Positions 33,896-43,078 of a stretch of DNA of 64,000 nucleotides are shown one piece after another. Made by a program: the position numbers and the translations under genes. Origin of the DNA: Anaerolineae bacterium. Lineage in GTDB: Bacteria > Chloroflexota > Anaerolineae > Aggregatilineales > Phototrophicaceae. The notes below the pieces were generated by a model. The model ran no database searches. It was not told the origin of the DNA and saw nothing but the letters and a program-made list of their open reading frames with translations. Location: assembly GCA_020849765.1 (NCBI GenBank), contig JADLAY010000034.1, forward strand, positions 248,001 to 312,000, written 5' to 3'. Positions within the stretch are counted from its first letter, which is position 1. Each line of letters begins with the position of its first letter.

Positions 33896-35218
33896 TTAGC
33901 GCACGTAGCGATCGTAATTGCGCATCGCCAGCTGGGCTTCTATCTGGCGCAGCGTCTCTGTCACCACGCTGACGACGATGATGAGGGCAGAACCACTCAG
34001 CACCAGCGCCGGATTGCCCGCGACACCGGAGACCGCCTCATTCGGGAACAGGAGGCGATTGAAGATGTCAACGATACCGGGTATGACCGCGATCAAGCCC
34101 AGGAATAGCGCCCCGATCAAGACGATGCGGCGTGTGACACGGATGATGTAATCCTGTGTCTTTTTGCCTGGCCGGATGCCTGGGATGAAACCGCCGTTTC
34201 GTTGGAGATTTTCCGCCAGGTTCTGGTTACCTATCATCACTTCTGAGTAGATGAAGGTGAACCCAACCACCAAGATGAAATAGAATCCCCAGTAGAACAA
34301 GCCTTGCTGCTGGCCGAACGATTCCGTAATGGTTCGTCCCACCGGCCCTTCAGGGAACAGGTTGACCAGAAGCGCGGGCAGCGCGACGATCGACTGCGCG
34401 AAGATGAGCGGGATCATGCCTACGGGGTTGACGCGCAGCGGGATGTGCGTTGCCGCCCCACCATATTGCTTGTTCCCTCGAACACGCTTCCCGTACTGCA
34501 CCGGGATGCGGCGCACCGCTTCCTGAATGATGACCACGCCGATCACGCTCAAAATGGTGATGACGATGAACACGATCAGGTGAACTTCCGGGCGCGGCGA
34601 ACTGGTCAGCAAGCGCTGCAGATTCGACGGCGTGCGCGCGACGATACCGGCGAAGATGATGATCGACAAACCGTTGCCGATGCCATCCTCAGTGATCAGA
34701 TTGCCGAGCCAGACCGCAAACATCGTGCCTGCCGTCATCGTCACAATCACGGTCAGCGTCAGCAGCAGGTCAGCACCGAAGCCGGGAATGATCGATTGAC
34801 CGCCGCCAATAAAGGCATTGAAAATATTGATCTGGCTGACGGTTTGCAGGATTGCCATCGGGATCGCCAGGAAGTAGGTATAGTTCTCCAGCTTCTCGCG
34901 TCCGCCCGGCTCACGCTGCAATTGTTCGAGGCTCGGAATGATCGGCGTCAAGACCTGCAAAATGATGGATGCGGTAATGTAGGGATACACACCGTTAGCA
35001 ATAATGCTGAAGTTCTGCAACGCACCACCGCTCAACAGGTTCAGCACGTTGAAGATGCCTGCTCCCTCACTGGTGAGGAGTTGGCTGAGCGCATTACGAT
35101 CGACGCCAATCACCGGCACGTGTGCAACAAACTGGTAGATAACCAGGATCAGGCCGGTGATAAGCAGCTTGTTGCGCAAATCCGGGAGTTTGTAGGCATT
35201 GCGAAGAGCCGATAGCAT
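33896..35218 (-). CDS. secY: Protein translocase subunit SecY
   Basis: The 440-residue core of the Sec channel has the expected ten membrane helices, beginning LRNKLLITGLILVIYQFVAHVPVIGVD and ending ALIIVVSVVTETLRQIEAQLAMRNYD. The cytosolic loop with RRIPVQYGKR (about 240) and the FIPGIRPGKKT loop (about 350) are the SecA/ribosome contact regions. It follows rplO by 177 bases, a wide gap for this operon, which contains a possible internal promoter. Confidence 0.95.
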   Translation of the reverse strand: MLSALRNAYKLPDLRNKLLITGLILVIYQFVAHVPVIGVDRNALSQLLTSEGAGIFNVLNLLSGGALQNFSIIANGVYPYITASIILQVLTPIIPSLEQLQREPGGREKLENYTYFLAIPMAILQTVSQINIFNAFIGGGQSIIPGFGADLLLTLTVIVTMTAGTMFAVWLGNLITEDGIGNGLSIIIFAGIVARTPSNLQRLLTSSPRPEVHLIVFIVITILSVIGVVIIQEAVRRIPVQYGKRVRGNKQYGGAATHIPLRVNPVGMIPLIFAQSIVALPALLVNLFPEGPVGRTITESFGQQQGLFYWGFYFILVVGFTFIYSEVMIGNQNLAENLQRNGGFIPGIRPGKKTQDYIIRVTRRIVLIGALFLGLIAVIPGIVDIFNRLLFPNEAVSGVAGNPALVLSGSALIIVVSVVTETLRQIEAQLAMRNYDRYVR

Positions 35219-35395
35219 TCTCGAAATCCTTGCTAACTTGAGATTGATGATCCGTGACCGGCAAAACGCACAGAGTATAGCGGCTATTTACCGATCACAC
35301 GATAAGCCCAGGCCATGCCGAAGCGTCTCGCCATGGGCTGACGAGAACATCAGCCCGATGCGGGTTGGCACCGGGCATATCCTCGACAGGTATGC
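35219..35395 (-). other. Intercistronic gap rplO-secY with possible internal promoter
   Basis: This 177-base non-coding stretch carries a TATACT (-10 like, 35279-35274 on the minus strand) without a convincing -35. It also has the inverted arms ATCAGCCCG / CGGGCTGAT-like (GGGCTGA near 35334 and TCAGCCC near 35349). It may uncouple secY-adk-map from the ribosomal genes. Confidence 0.35.
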
Positions 35396-35920
35396 CTACC
35401 CTTGCTGCTGGGCTTTGAGAGCGGCGAGCTGTTCTTTGGTGATCTTCTTGATCGTCGCTCGCGCGCCCGTCAGGAGCAGCGGCAGTTGTTCTGTCGTGCC
35501 GCCGGCATCGGCGATCTTCTGCGCTGCACTCTTCGTGAAGCGGTGCGCCTTGACGGTGAGCTTCTTGCTCAAGGTTCCATTGCCGAGAATGACAACCGGC
35601 TTATCTGTGCCGCGAACGAAGCCGCGCTCCGCCAGCATTTCCGGCGTGACGACGGTCCCCGCGTCAAAGGCTTCCAGTTGTTCCACCTTCACTTCTTGAT
35701 AGTAAATCTTGAAGAGATTGGTGAACCCGCGGCGGAACGGCAGACGACGCACCAGCGAGAGCTGACCGCCCTCGAAGTACGCATGCTTCATCGCACCGCG
35801 GGCGCCCTGACCCTTGGTACCACGACCCGCAGTCTTGCCTTTTCCGGCGGCGATACCACGACCCACGCGCGTCTTGCGCGTGACCGAGCCACGTGCTGGC
35901 TTAAGCTCATGCAATTTCAT
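35396..35920 (-). CDS. rplO: 50S ribosomal protein L15
   Basis: The 174-residue L15 begins [22 protein letters not shown] with the Gly/Lys/Arg-rich extension ([20 protein letters not shown]) that reaches into the 23S rRNA core. The globular part contains [16 protein letters not shown] and later [21 protein letters not shown]. It is about 25 residues longer than E. coli L15, with an added Lys-rich C-terminal helix ([17 protein letters not shown]). It overlaps rpmD by four bases. Confidence 0.95.
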   Translation of the reverse strand: MKLHELKPARGSVTRKTRVGRGIAAGKGKTAGRGTKGQGARGAMKHAYFEGGQLSLVRRLPFRRGFTNLFKIYYQEVKVEQLEAFDAGTVVTPEMLAERGFVRGTDKPVVILGNGTLSKKLTVKAHRFTKSAAQKIADAGGTTEQLPLLLTGARATIKKITKEQLAALKAQQQG

Positions 35921-36111
35921 GCTTGCACCTCTTCCACACTGACCAGGTGCTGGACCTTGAAGATCATGCCACGGATGGCGGGATCGTCCTTATGCTCCAC
36001 AGTCTGGTGCATGTGCTTGAGACCCAGGGCACGCACGGTCGCCTTCTGATCCTTGGCATAGCCGATGGGGCTTTTGACCAGCGTGACCTTGAGCGTGTTG
36101 GCTTTACTCAT
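35917..36111 (-). CDS. rpmD: 50S ribosomal protein L30
   Basis: The 64-residue L30 contains [22 protein letters not shown] and [28 protein letters not shown], the complete short bacterial form. It overlaps rpsE by eight bases and rplO by four, which indicates coupled translation in the spc cluster. Confidence 0.95.
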   Translation of the reverse strand: MSKANTLKVTLVKSPIGYAKDQKATVRALGLKHMHQTVEHKDDPAIRGMIFKVQHLVSVEEVQA

Positions 36112-36712
36112 TAGTCTCCACCACCTTCCGCGGGCGTTCCCAGAACGGGCGCACGTCTTCGACGCTCTTCCCGCGCATGGCCGCCAGCTCTTCAGGGCTG
36201 CGCAGCATTTCCAGTGCCTTCAACGTCGCCATCGCCACGTTGAGCAGGTTATTGCTGCCCTGGCTTTTCGTCAGAATGTCGCGCACGCCAGCGGCTTCAA
36301 GCACCGCGCGCACGCCACCACCGGCGATAACCCCCGTACCAGGCGTTGCCGGGCGCAGCAGCACTTTAGCGCCGCCGTACCGTGCAACCACCGGATGCGG
36401 AATGGTCGTGCCGGAAAGTTTCACAGTTTGCATCGACCGCTTGGCGCGTTCGGAACTCTTGCGGATAGCATCCGGCACAGCGCGTGCCTTGCCGATGCCC
36501 ACGCCGACGCGTCCCTTGGCATCGCCCACGACGACCACGGTGCGGAAGGCGAAGCGACGCCCACCCTTGATCACCTTGGCGACGCGCGCAATATCGATGA
36601 CGCGCTCATCGAGTTCTTCTTTTTCCTCACGATCCCGGCGATCGCCCTTTGGCTCACGCTTTTCGCGCTTTTCGCGTTTTTCACGCGGTTGTTTTTCTCG
36701 TTCGTCTGCCAT
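36104..36712 (-). CDS. rpsE: 30S ribosomal protein S5
   Basis: The 202-residue S5 has an N-terminal extension of about 38 residues made almost only of Lys, Arg, Glu and Asp (repeats of REKREK). The standard fold follows: [70 protein letters not shown]5 shapes the mRNA entry channel and decoding fidelity. The charged tail is the odd feature; its role is unknown. Confidence 0.95.
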   Translation of the reverse strand: MADEREKQPREKREKREKREPKGDRRDREEKEELDERVIDIARVAKVIKGGRRFAFRTVVVVGDAKGRVGVGIGKARAVPDAIRKSSERAKRSMQTVKLSGTTIPHPVVARYGGAKVLLRPATPGTGVIAGGGVRAVLEAAGVRDILTKSQGSNNLLNVAMATLKALEMLRSPEELAAMRGKSVEDVRPFWERPRKVVETNE

Positions 36713-36726
36713 ATTGTGCTCCAGAC

Positions 36727-37098
36727 TCAGAATTCCAAGCCGCCTTCACGCGCGCCATCCGCTAACGCCGATACGCGACCAAAATAACGATAACCACCAC
36801 GATCAAAGACCACGCTATTGATGCCTGCATCTTTCGCGCGCTGAGCCACCACCGTACCGACGATTTTGGCGGCTTCCATCTTCGTCTTGCCGTCGAGCTG
36901 CGCGGCGATCTCTTTGTCGATGGTCGAGGCCGACACCAACGTGCGCCCTGCCTCATCGTCAATCACCTGCGCATAGATGTTCGCTGTGCTGCGAAACACA
37001 TTCAGACGCGGGCGTGCTGCCGTGCCGCTGACCTTCGCACGCACACGACGATGACGACGAAGGCGGTCTTCCCGCTTCTTCTGGGCTAACTTCGTCAT
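36727..37098 (-). CDS. rplR: 50S ribosomal protein L18
   Basis: The 123-residue 5S rRNA-binding protein L18 starts [22 protein letters not shown] and has [21 protein letters not shown], then [24 protein letters not shown] at the C-terminus, all typical. It lies 10 bases after rplF and 14 before rpsE. Confidence 0.95.
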   Translation of the reverse strand: MTKLAQKKREDRLRRHRRVRAKVSGTAARPRLNVFRSTANIYAQVIDDEAGRTLVSASTIDKEIAAQLDGKTKMEAAKIVGTVVAQRAKDAGINSVVFDRGGYRYFGRVSALADGAREGGLEF

Positions 37099-37108
37099 TC
37101 TCTATCCT

Positions 37109-37657
37109 TTACTTGCCCGTCTTACCCGCCTTGCGACGGATGATCTCGTCCGAATAGCGGACACCCTTGCCGAGATAAGGTTCCGGCGGTCGCAGCCCGC
37201 GAATTTCGGACGCCACCTGGCCGACAACCTGCTTATCAATCCCGTTCACACGAATGTGTGTGACCGTCGGATTGATCCTGTTGATTTCGAAAGCGACGTT
37301 CTGGGGCGGCTCGACCACGATCTCGTGGGAGTAGCCCAGCTTCATCACCAGATTGCTGCCGCGAAGTTCGCCGGAATAACCGACGCCTTCGACGACCAGC
37401 GTCTTCTGGAAACCGGCAGACACGCCCGTTACGATGTTCGCCAGCAGCGCACGGGTCAGCCCGTGCAGCGCGCGATGGTTGCGCTCGTCCGTCGGACGCG
37501 TCACCAGGATCTGTCCATCTTCCTGCTTGACCGCGATATCAGGATGAACGTCCAGCGACAATTCACCCTTCGGGCCTTTAGCAGTCACTTTCTGCCCATC
37601 AATCGCTACCGATACCTTATCGGGCACAGGGATGGGTTTCTTGCCTATACGTGACAT
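37109..37657 (-). CDS. rplF: 50S ribosomal protein L6
   Basis: The 182-residue L6 has the duplicated alpha/beta domains: SRIGKKPIPVPDKVSVAID at the start, the ALHGLTRALLANIVTGVS link, VEGVGYSGEL, and the C-terminal EIRGLRPPEPYLGKGVRY and IIRRKAGKTGK. It binds 23S rRNA near the sarcin-ricin loop where EF-G and EF-Tu act. Confidence 0.95.
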   Translation of the reverse strand: MSRIGKKPIPVPDKVSVAIDGQKVTAKGPKGELSLDVHPDIAVKQEDGQILVTRPTDERNHRALHGLTRALLANIVTGVSAGFQKTLVVEGVGYSGELRGSNLVMKLGYSHEIVVEPPQNVAFEINRINPTVTHIRVNGIDKQVVGQVASEIRGLRPPEPYLGKGVRYSDEIIRRKAGKTGK

Positions 37658-37674
37658 GTGTTACCCACTCCTTC

Positions 37675-38079
37675 CTACCACACGTAGCACAGGACTTCAC
37701 CGCCTGTGCGTTCGCGTCGTGCCTGAGTCGCCGTCATCACACCCTTGGGCGTGGTGACGATTGCGATGCCCGTACCACTTTGAACACGCGGCAGGTCCTT
37801 GCGCCCACGATACACCCGGCGACCGGGCTTGCTCACGCGCTCAATATGGGTAATCACCGGCATCCGCTGGCGGCGAGCGCCGTGATACTTGAGCGTGATC
37901 GCAATCAACGCGTAGGGTGAATTCTCGACGATCGAATACTCTTCGATGTAGCCCTCTTCTTTCAGAATGCGGGCGATCTCAATCTTGAGCTTGGACACCG
38001 GAATTTCGACCGTTTCTCTGCCGATCATGAGCGCATTACGGATGCGCGTCAGCATATCTGCAATCGGATCATTGACCAT
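37675..38079 (-). CDS. rpsH: 30S ribosomal protein S8
   Basis: The 134-residue S8 begins MVNDPIADMLTRIRNALMIG and ends with the conserved GTGIAIVTTPKGVMTATQAR, GGEVLCYVW. It binds the central domain of 16S rRNA and, in many bacteria, represses the spc operon by binding its mRNA; whether that holds here is not visible. Confidence 0.95.
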   Translation of the reverse strand: MVNDPIADMLTRIRNALMIGRETVEIPVSKLKIEIARILKEEGYIEEYSIVENSPYALIAITLKYHGARRQRMPVITHIERVSKPGRRVYRGRKDLPRVQSGTGIAIVTTPKGVMTATQARRERTGGEVLCYVW

Positions 38080-38092
38080 GTGAGTGCCTCTT

Positions 38093-38299
38093 TTACCAGC
38101 TCGACTTCACGACGCCCGGAATTTGGCCCTTCAGCGCCAACTCGCGGAAGTGGATACGGCACAGCCCGAAACGGCTGATGTAGCCGCGGGGACGCCCGCA
38201 AATCTTGCCCGAATTGGGGTCGACATATTGGCAGCGATTTCGTACGCGCACTCGGTACTTGCGCTTGCCCTCACGCGCCGTGATTGATCTTTTCGCCAT
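38093..38299 (-). CDS. rpsN: 30S ribosomal protein S14, variant zinc ribbon
   Basis: This is a 68-residue S14 of the short form. The zinc-binding type normally has C-x2-C-x12-C-x2-C. Here the first pair is split by an eight-residue insertion ([16 protein letters not shown]) and the last Cys is His ([10 protein letters not shown]), giving C-x10-C-x12-C-x2-H. The rest ([15 protein letters not shown]) is standard. The site may still bind zinc through three Cys and one His. It is placed between rplE and rpsH as usual. Confidence 0.92.
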   Translation of the reverse strand: MAKRSITAREGKRKYRVRVRNRCQYVDPNSGKICGRPRGYISRFGLCRIHFRELALKGQIPGVVKSSW

Positions 38300-38312
38300 C
38301 GTCCCTATCCTC

Positions 38313-38864
38313 TTAGTTATCGCGGAAGGGCATACCCAACAGCTTCAACAGCCGGCGCCCCTCTTCATCTGTTTTGGCACTGGTAACGACCGTGATTTCC
38401 ATGCCGCGAACTTTATCAATTTTGTCGTACTGGATTTCCGGGAACATCAACTGTTCGCGCAAGCCCAGGGTATAGTTGCCACGGCCATCAAAGGTATCGG
38501 GCGACACACCGCGGAAATCGCGCACGCGCGGCAGAGCGATTTGCATCAGCCGGTCGAGCAGTGACCACATACGGTCACCGCGCAGCGTAACTTTCGCGCC
38601 AATCGTGCGCCCTTCGCGCAGTTTAAAGGCTGCAATGCTCTTGCGCGCCTTGGTAACAACCGGCTGCTGGCCGGTGATTTTGCGCAGATCTTCGACCGCG
38701 CCATCCAGTGATTTCGGATTGTCGAGCGCTTCGCCGACGCCAATATTGACGACGATCTTCTCGACGCGCGGTACTTCCATCACGTTCGAGTAGCCAAATT
38801 CCTGCATCAGAGCGGGTACGACCTGCTCCTTGTAACGTTGTTTGATCCCGTAATCGACAGGCAT
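38313..38864 (-). CDS. rplE: 50S ribosomal protein L5
   Basis: The 183-residue L5 shows [20 protein letters not shown] near the start, [22 protein letters not shown], the [16 protein letters not shown] region and [21 protein letters not shown]. It binds 5S rRNA and contacts the P-site tRNA and subunit bridge B1b. It lies four bases after rplX. Confidence 0.95.
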   Translation of the reverse strand: MPVDYGIKQRYKEQVVPALMQEFGYSNVMEVPRVEKIVVNIGVGEALDNPKSLDGAVEDLRKITGQQPVVTKARKSIAAFKLREGRTIGAKVTLRGDRMWSLLDRLMQIALPRVRDFRGVSPDTFDGRGNYTLGLREQLMFPEIQYDKIDKVRGMEITVVTSAKTDEEGRRLLKLLGMPFRDN

Positions 38865-38867
38865 GGC

Positions 38868-39200
38868 TTACTTCCTCTTATCGATCTCGGCGTTGCATTT
38901 CTTGCACACGCGAACCTTGAAGCCGTCGTCGTGAAGCTTGAAACCAACGCGCGTAAACTTATCGCACGAGGGGCAGACGAGCATGACGTTGGACATATCA
39001 AACGGCGCTTCCGTACTCACAATTTGCGCCTGCACCTGGCGGTTGCCCGCCTGGCGCGCCTTCTCATGCTTCTTGACGATGTTGACGCCCCGCACGACGA
39101 CGCGGTTCTCTGTCGGATACACCGCCAGCACTTCCCCGCGTTCGCCTCGATCTTTACCGGCGATGATGTGAACCGTATCGCCCTTCTTGATTTTCTGCAT
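38868..39200 (-). CDS. rplX: 50S ribosomal protein L24
   Basis: This is a 110-residue L24. The N-terminal KOW motif is IKKGDTVHIIAGKDRGERGEV. The C-terminal part has a four-Cys ribbon (LVCPSCDKFTRVG ... VRVCKKCNAEID), a form known from many bacteria. L24 initiates assembly of the 50S subunit at the exit tunnel. It is preceded by rplN by 19 bases. Confidence 0.95.
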   Translation of the reverse strand: MQKIKKGDTVHIIAGKDRGERGEVLAVYPTENRVVVRGVNIVKKHEKARQAGNRQVQAQIVSTEAPFDMSNVMLVCPSCDKFTRVGFKLHDDGFKVRVCKKCNAEIDKRK

Positions 39201-39219
39201 TGCGAACCCTCTCCCTCAC

Positions 39220-39591
39220 CTAGAGTGTTTCCGGCGCGAGCGAGACGATCTTCAGGAAACCCCTATCGCGCAGTTCGCGTGCGACAGGCCCGAAGACACG
39301 GGTTCCCTTGGGGTTCTGCATATCATCGTTGAGGATAACTGCGGCGTTATCATCAAACTTGATATAGGAGCCGTCGTCGCGGCGATATTCTTTCGCCACA
39401 CGCACTACAACTGCTCGTACGACATCGCTCTTCTTGACACTACCCTGCGGCTGAGCGCTCTTGACGGTCGCGACGACGATGTCGCCGATGCCACCGTAAT
39501 AACGACTGGAACCGCCGAGGACGCGAATGACGAGCAGCTCCTGGGCGCCGGTATTATCGGCGACCTTTAGCCGTGACTCGGTCTGAATCAT
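39220..39591 (-). CDS. rplN: 50S ribosomal protein L14
   Basis: The 123-residue L14 begins [20 protein letters not shown] and includes [21 protein letters not shown], then [21 protein letters not shown] and [10 protein letters not shown] at the end. It forms part of the subunit interface. It overlaps rpsQ by four bases. Confidence 0.95.
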   Translation of the reverse strand: MIQTESRLKVADNTGAQELLVIRVLGGSSRYYGGIGDIVVATVKSAQPQGSVKKSDVVRAVVVRVAKEYRRDDGSYIKFDDNAAVILNDDMQNPKGTRVFGPVARELRDRGFLKIVSLAPETL

Positions 39592-39911
39592 TCCTCGTCC
39601 TCCTCCTCAGTGTCCGTCACGGGTTCATCCGCCAGGACACCCACAGTCTCGGTACCGATGGCCTCGAGAACCTCTTCCACCACCCAGCGCTTGTGCCGGC
39701 TCAGTGGCTGGCTCTCGACGATGCGCACCAGCGCGCCGATCTTGACTTCGTTGCTTTCATCGTGCGCCATCACTTTCTTGGTGGTCTTCACGACTTTCTT
39801 ATAGATGGGATGCATACGGCGGCGCTCAATCGAGACGACAACCGTTTTCTGCATCTTATCGCTGACTACGCGGCCTACCAATCGCCGCCGATTATTCGCC
39901 ATAGTCTGCAT
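39588..39911 (-). CDS. rpsQ: 30S ribosomal protein S17 with acidic C-terminal tail
   Basis: This S17 is 107 residues long (104 if started at the ATG three codons later). The OB-fold core [20 protein letters not shown] is followed by [38 protein letters not shown] and [10 protein letters not shown]. The tail of about 20 residues ends TDTEEEDEE and is absent from most S17. AGGAG lies four bases before the first ATG and AGG about nine before the second; the start is therefore ambiguous. Confidence 0.93.
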   Translation of the reverse strand: MQTMANNRRRLVGRVVSDKMQKTVVVSIERRRMHPIYKKVVKTTKKVMAHDESNEVKIGALVRIVESQPLSRHKRWVVEEVLEAIGTETVGVLADEPVTDTEEEDEE

Positions 39912-39918
39912 CCTACTC

Positions 39919-40137
39919 CTAGTTCGACTTCTCGGCGGCAGCCTGCCGTTCGCGAATGACCATCAGCAGCCGCGCGATGTGACGACGCGTGCGCCCGATG
40001 GCATTCGCGTCTTCAAGCTGCCCAGCCGCCTTTTGAAAACGCAGATTGAACAAGGATTCTTTCTGGTCTTCGTACTCGTTCTGTAGCTTTTCGTCGCTGA
40101 ATTTCCGGATATCCCGGATGTCCATTATTTCGCTCAT
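39919..40137 (-). CDS. rpmC: 50S ribosomal protein L29
   Basis: The 72-residue two-helix protein L29 begins MSEIMDIRDIRKFSDEKLQN and contains LFNLRFQKAAGQLEDANAIG and RTRRHIARLLMVIRERQ, the complete family pattern. It sits at the peptide exit site where trigger factor docks. It lies two bases after rplP. Confidence 0.94.
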   Translation of the reverse strand: MSEIMDIRDIRKFSDEKLQNEYEDQKESLFNLRFQKAAGQLEDANAIGRTRRHIARLLMVIRERQAAAEKSN

Positions 40138-40139
40138 GG

Positions 40140-40574
40140 CTAGGCAGTCTCCACGCCCGAAATCGGGTCAATCCGCTTGACGAACTTGGTCCGGATCGGC
40201 AGCTTGTGAGCCGCAAGGCGCAGCGCCTCGCGCGCTTCCTCTTCCGGAATACCGCCCATCTCGAACAGAATGCGCCCCGGCTTGATGACCGCCACCCAGT
40301 ACTCAACCGAACCCTTACCGCTGCCCATGCGGGTTTCCGCAGCGCGCTTGGTAAAGGGCTTGTCCGGGAAAATACGGATCCAGATTTTGCCACGGCGCTT
40401 GATGTAACGAACCATCGTGCGGCGTGCAGCTTCGATCTGGCGGCTGGTCAACCAGATGGGTTCCAGCGCCTGAAGGCCATAGTCACCGAAAGTCACCGTA
40501 GCACCGCGCTGAGCAGTACCCCGCATACGACCGCGCATCTGCTTACGATATTTGACGCGTTTTGGCATCAACAT
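40140..40574 (-). CDS. rplP: 50S ribosomal protein L16
   Basis: The 144-residue L16 starts [19 protein letters not shown] with AAGGAG seven bases upstream of the ATG; six further upstream codons in the same frame are ignored. Key parts are [58 protein letters not shown] and [16 protein letters not shown]. It binds 23S rRNA near the A-site tRNA elbow. Confidence 0.95.
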   Translation of the reverse strand: MLMPKRVKYRKQMRGRMRGTAQRGATVTFGDYGLQALEPIWLTSRQIEAARRTMVRYIKRRGKIWIRIFPDKPFTKRAAETRMGSGKGSVEYWVAVIKPGRILFEMGGIPEEEAREALRLAAHKLPIRTKFVKRIDPISGVETA

Positions 40575-40600
40575 GATGTTACTCCTTGTCACTCAGCCAT

Positions 40601-41287
40601 TTACGGGCTGACGTAGGCATCGCGCGGTTCACCGGACTGGCGCTGCTGGGGCTGCTGCTGACCGATGACGTCGCCCTTATAAACCCAAACCTTGATCCCG
40701 ATGCGCCCGAAGGTCGTCAGTGCCTCTGCGCGTGCGAAATCGATGTTCGCGCGCAGCGTGCTGCGCGGCACGCGCCCTTCCGTCGCCCATTCGCGGCGAG
40801 CCATATCGGCACCGGCCAGACGACCGGCGACTTCGATCTTGATGCCCTGCGCGCCCTGGCGCATGGCCTGGCTCATCGCCCGCTTGATGGCACGGCTGTG
40901 GCCGACACGGCGCTCAAGCTGCCCCGCAATGCTAATTGCGATCAGATAAGCGTCGGTATCCGGCTTCTCGATCTCGGCCACTTCAACCTTGACCGCCTTG
41001 CCCGTCATCTCCTGCAGCGAGACGCGCAGCTTCTTGACCGCCGCGCCCTTCTGGCCGATGAGAATACCGGGGCGATGGGTGTGAATGTTGACCACGATCT
41101 GATTGGGGAAGCGCTCGATTTCGATCCGCGAAACACCCGCCTTGGCCGTTTCCTTCATGATGAAGCGGCGAATACGGAAGTCTTCCTGAAGCTGATCGCG
41201 GTACTTCGCGCCCTGCGCAAACCAACGCGCATCCCAATCGCGCGTGACCTTCAGACGGAACCCTACCGGGTGGACTTTACGCCCCAT
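40601..41287 (-). CDS. rpsC: 30S ribosomal protein S3
   Basis: The 228-residue S3 begins MGRKVHPVGFRLKVTRDWDA. It contains the KH domain (VVNIHTHRPGILIGQKGAAV, about 65-84) and C-terminal domain (RAIKRAMSQAMRQGAQGIK and ARREWATEGRVPRSTLRANI), and ends with a Gln-rich tail. It forms the mRNA entry pore with S4 and S5. It abuts rplV with one base between stop and start. Confidence 0.95.
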   Translation of the reverse strand: MGRKVHPVGFRLKVTRDWDARWFAQGAKYRDQLQEDFRIRRFIMKETAKAGVSRIEIERFPNQIVVNIHTHRPGILIGQKGAAVKKLRVSLQEMTGKAVKVEVAEIEKPDTDAYLIAISIAGQLERRVGHSRAIKRAMSQAMRQGAQGIKIEVAGRLAGADMARREWATEGRVPRSTLRANIDFARAEALTTFGRIGIKVWVYKGDVIGQQQPQQRQSGEPRDAYVSP

Positions 41288-41288
41288 G

Positions 41289-41630
41289 TTAATTTGCCTC
41301 CCGCTGCGAAAGCACCAACGTCAGATGTGATGTCCGGCGCTTGCGCGGCTTGTAACGACCACGCGCACCCGCCTTGTAGCGTTTGAGCATGGGGCCGTCA
41401 CCGGCAAAAATGTTGGAGATGAACATCTCGTCCCGTTCCAGGTCGAAGTTGTTCTCCGCATTTGCCAGAGCCGAGGTCAGCAGCTTATGAATAAAGCGGG
41501 CGCCCTTATGCGGCATGAACTCCAGCACGACCAGTGCCTGTTCCGCCTGCATGCCACGCACCTTATCACACACCAGACCTAGCTTTTGCGGGCTGATGAA
41601 AATGCCTCTCGCGTATGCGCGCACGTCCAT
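41289..41630 (-). CDS. rplV: 50S ribosomal protein L22
   Basis: The 113-residue L22 has ISPQKLGLVCDKVRGMQAEQ, FMPHKGARFIHKLLTSALANAE, and the tunnel hairpin with GPMLKRYKAGARGRYKPRKRRTSHLTLVL. The hairpin lines the nascent-chain exit tunnel and is a macrolide resistance site in other bacteria; nothing unusual is seen. Confidence 0.95.
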   Translation of the reverse strand: MDVRAYARGIFISPQKLGLVCDKVRGMQAEQALVVLEFMPHKGARFIHKLLTSALANAENNFDLERDEMFISNIFAGDGPMLKRYKAGARGRYKPRKRRTSHLTLVLSQREAN

Positions 41631-41642
41631 ATCACCCCGCTC

Positions 41643-41915
41643 CTACTTCTTCTTCTTCTCAACCATATGCCCGCGATAGGTGCGGGTGGGCGCGAATTCG
41701 CCCAGTTTGTGGCCCACCATGTTCTCCGTCACATAGATCGGGACGTGACGACGCCCGTCATGCACGGCGATGGTGTGACCGACCATCTGCGGAAAGATCG
41801 TGCTGGCCCGGCTCCAGGTACGCACGACCACCTTCTTGTTGTCCTGGTTCAACCGCTCAATCTTCTTGAGCAGCTTCGGGTCTACAAAAGGCCCCTTCTT
41901 CAATGAACGCGACAT
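41643..41915 (-). CDS. rpsS: 30S ribosomal protein S19
   Basis: The 90-residue S19 begins [20 protein letters not shown] and includes [41 protein letters not shown] and [18 protein letters not shown]. It binds the head of the 30S subunit together with S13, whose gene is in the second, plus-strand block of this window. Confidence 0.95.
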   Translation of the reverse strand: MSRSLKKGPFVDPKLLKKIERLNQDNKKVVVRTWSRASTIFPQMVGHTIAVHDGRRHVPIYVTENMVGHKLGEFAPTRTYRGHMVEKKKK

Positions 41916-41932
41916 GTTCTATCCTTCACCCA

Positions 41933-42769
41933 CTAGCCGCGCTTGGCACTGCGACGGCGAACAATGAAGCGCTGCGTACGCTTATTGCGACGTGTACGCT
42001 TGCCCAACGCAGGCTTGCCCCAGGGGGTCTTCGGCCCAGGCATACCAATACCCGAACGACCTTCGCCACCACCATGCGGGTGACCACCGGGGTCCATGGC
42101 GATACCGCGAACTTCAGGACGCCAACCCATCCAGCGTTTGCGTCCGGCCTTGCCGAGCTTGATGTTGCCATGGTCGGTGTTGCCGACCTGACCAATCGTC
42201 GCCATACAACGCTCATGCACCAGGCGCACTTCACCGCTCGGCAGACGCACCTGAGCGTAAACGCCTTCTTTCGCCAGCAGCTGGGCGGAAACCCCTGCCG
42301 AGCGAGCCATTTGCCCGCCCTTGCCGGGCAGCAACTCGATGTTGTGGATCTGCGTGCCGACCGGGATATCGCGAATGAAGAGCGCGTTACCCGGGCGAAT
42401 CTCCGCCAGTTCACCGTTCGCAATTCGGTCGCCGACCTTCACGCCGAGCGGCGCGATGATGTAGCGCTTTTCCTCGTCTTCATACTGCAGAAGAGCGATA
42501 CGTGCTGAACGGTTGGGATCGTACTCAATCGCGATCACCTCTGCGGCGCAGTCGAACTTATCGCGCTTGAAATCGATGATACGATAACGACGCTTGTGTC
42601 CGCCGCCGCGGTGACGCACCGTGACACGGCCCAGATTGTTGCGGCCACCGCGTTTGCGCAGCGGCTCCGTCAGGGAACGTTCGGGTTTCGACTTGGTAAT
42701 CTCTTCGAACGTGTGCCCCGTCATCCCTCGACGCCCCGCCGAGGTAGGTTTGTAGACTTTTACGGCCAT
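41933..42769 (-). CDS. rplB: 50S ribosomal protein L2
   Basis: The 278-residue L2 includes [40 protein letters not shown], and the conserved peptidyl-transferase-proximal segment [19 protein letters not shown]. It has the essential His of the HPHGGGEGR loop. It ends with the basic [20 protein letters not shown]. Confidence 0.96.
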   Translation of the reverse strand: MAVKVYKPTSAGRRGMTGHTFEEITKSKPERSLTEPLRKRGGRNNLGRVTVRHRGGGHKRRYRIIDFKRDKFDCAAEVIAIEYDPNRSARIALLQYEDEEKRYIIAPLGVKVGDRIANGELAEIRPGNALFIRDIPVGTQIHNIELLPGKGGQMARSAGVSAQLLAKEGVYAQVRLPSGEVRLVHERCMATIGQVGNTDHGNIKLGKAGRKRWMGWRPEVRGIAMDPGGHPHGGGEGRSGIGMPGPKTPWGKPALGKRTRRNKRTQRFIVRRRSAKRG

Positions 42770-42784
42770 TTCGTTCTCGCCCCG

Positions 42785-43078
42785 CTAAACGTTGAACATC
42801 TCGATTGTGTCGCCCTCGGCGAGCGTCACAATCGCCTTCTTCCACTCGGTTTTGCGCCAGTACTCGTTACGACCGCGCATCCCACGCTTAGCGGGCATCA
42901 CCATCGTATTCACCTTGACGACCGTGACGTCGAAAATGGTTTCCACCGCCGTCTTGATCTGCGGCTTGTTGGCGTCACGAGCGACCTCGAAAACGTACTG
43001 GTTCAGTTCCATCAGCCGCTGCGATTCTTCGGTGATCACCGGGCGCAGCAGCACGTCGTAAAGATGCAGCTCAGGCAT
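42785..43078 (-). CDS. rplW: 50S ribosomal protein L23
   Basis: The 97-residue L23 starts MPELHLYDVLLRPVITEESQ. A longer upstream frame lies inside rplD and is not conserved. It contains YVFEVARDANKPQIKTAVET and VNTMVMPAKRGMRGRNEYWR, the loop that reaches the tunnel exit and docks SRP and trigger factor. It overlaps rplD by eight bases. Confidence 0.94.
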   Translation of the reverse strand: MPELHLYDVLLRPVITEESQRLMELNQYVFEVARDANKPQIKTAVETIFDVTVVKVNTMVMPAKRGMRGRNEYWRKTEWKKAIVTLAEGDTIEMFNV

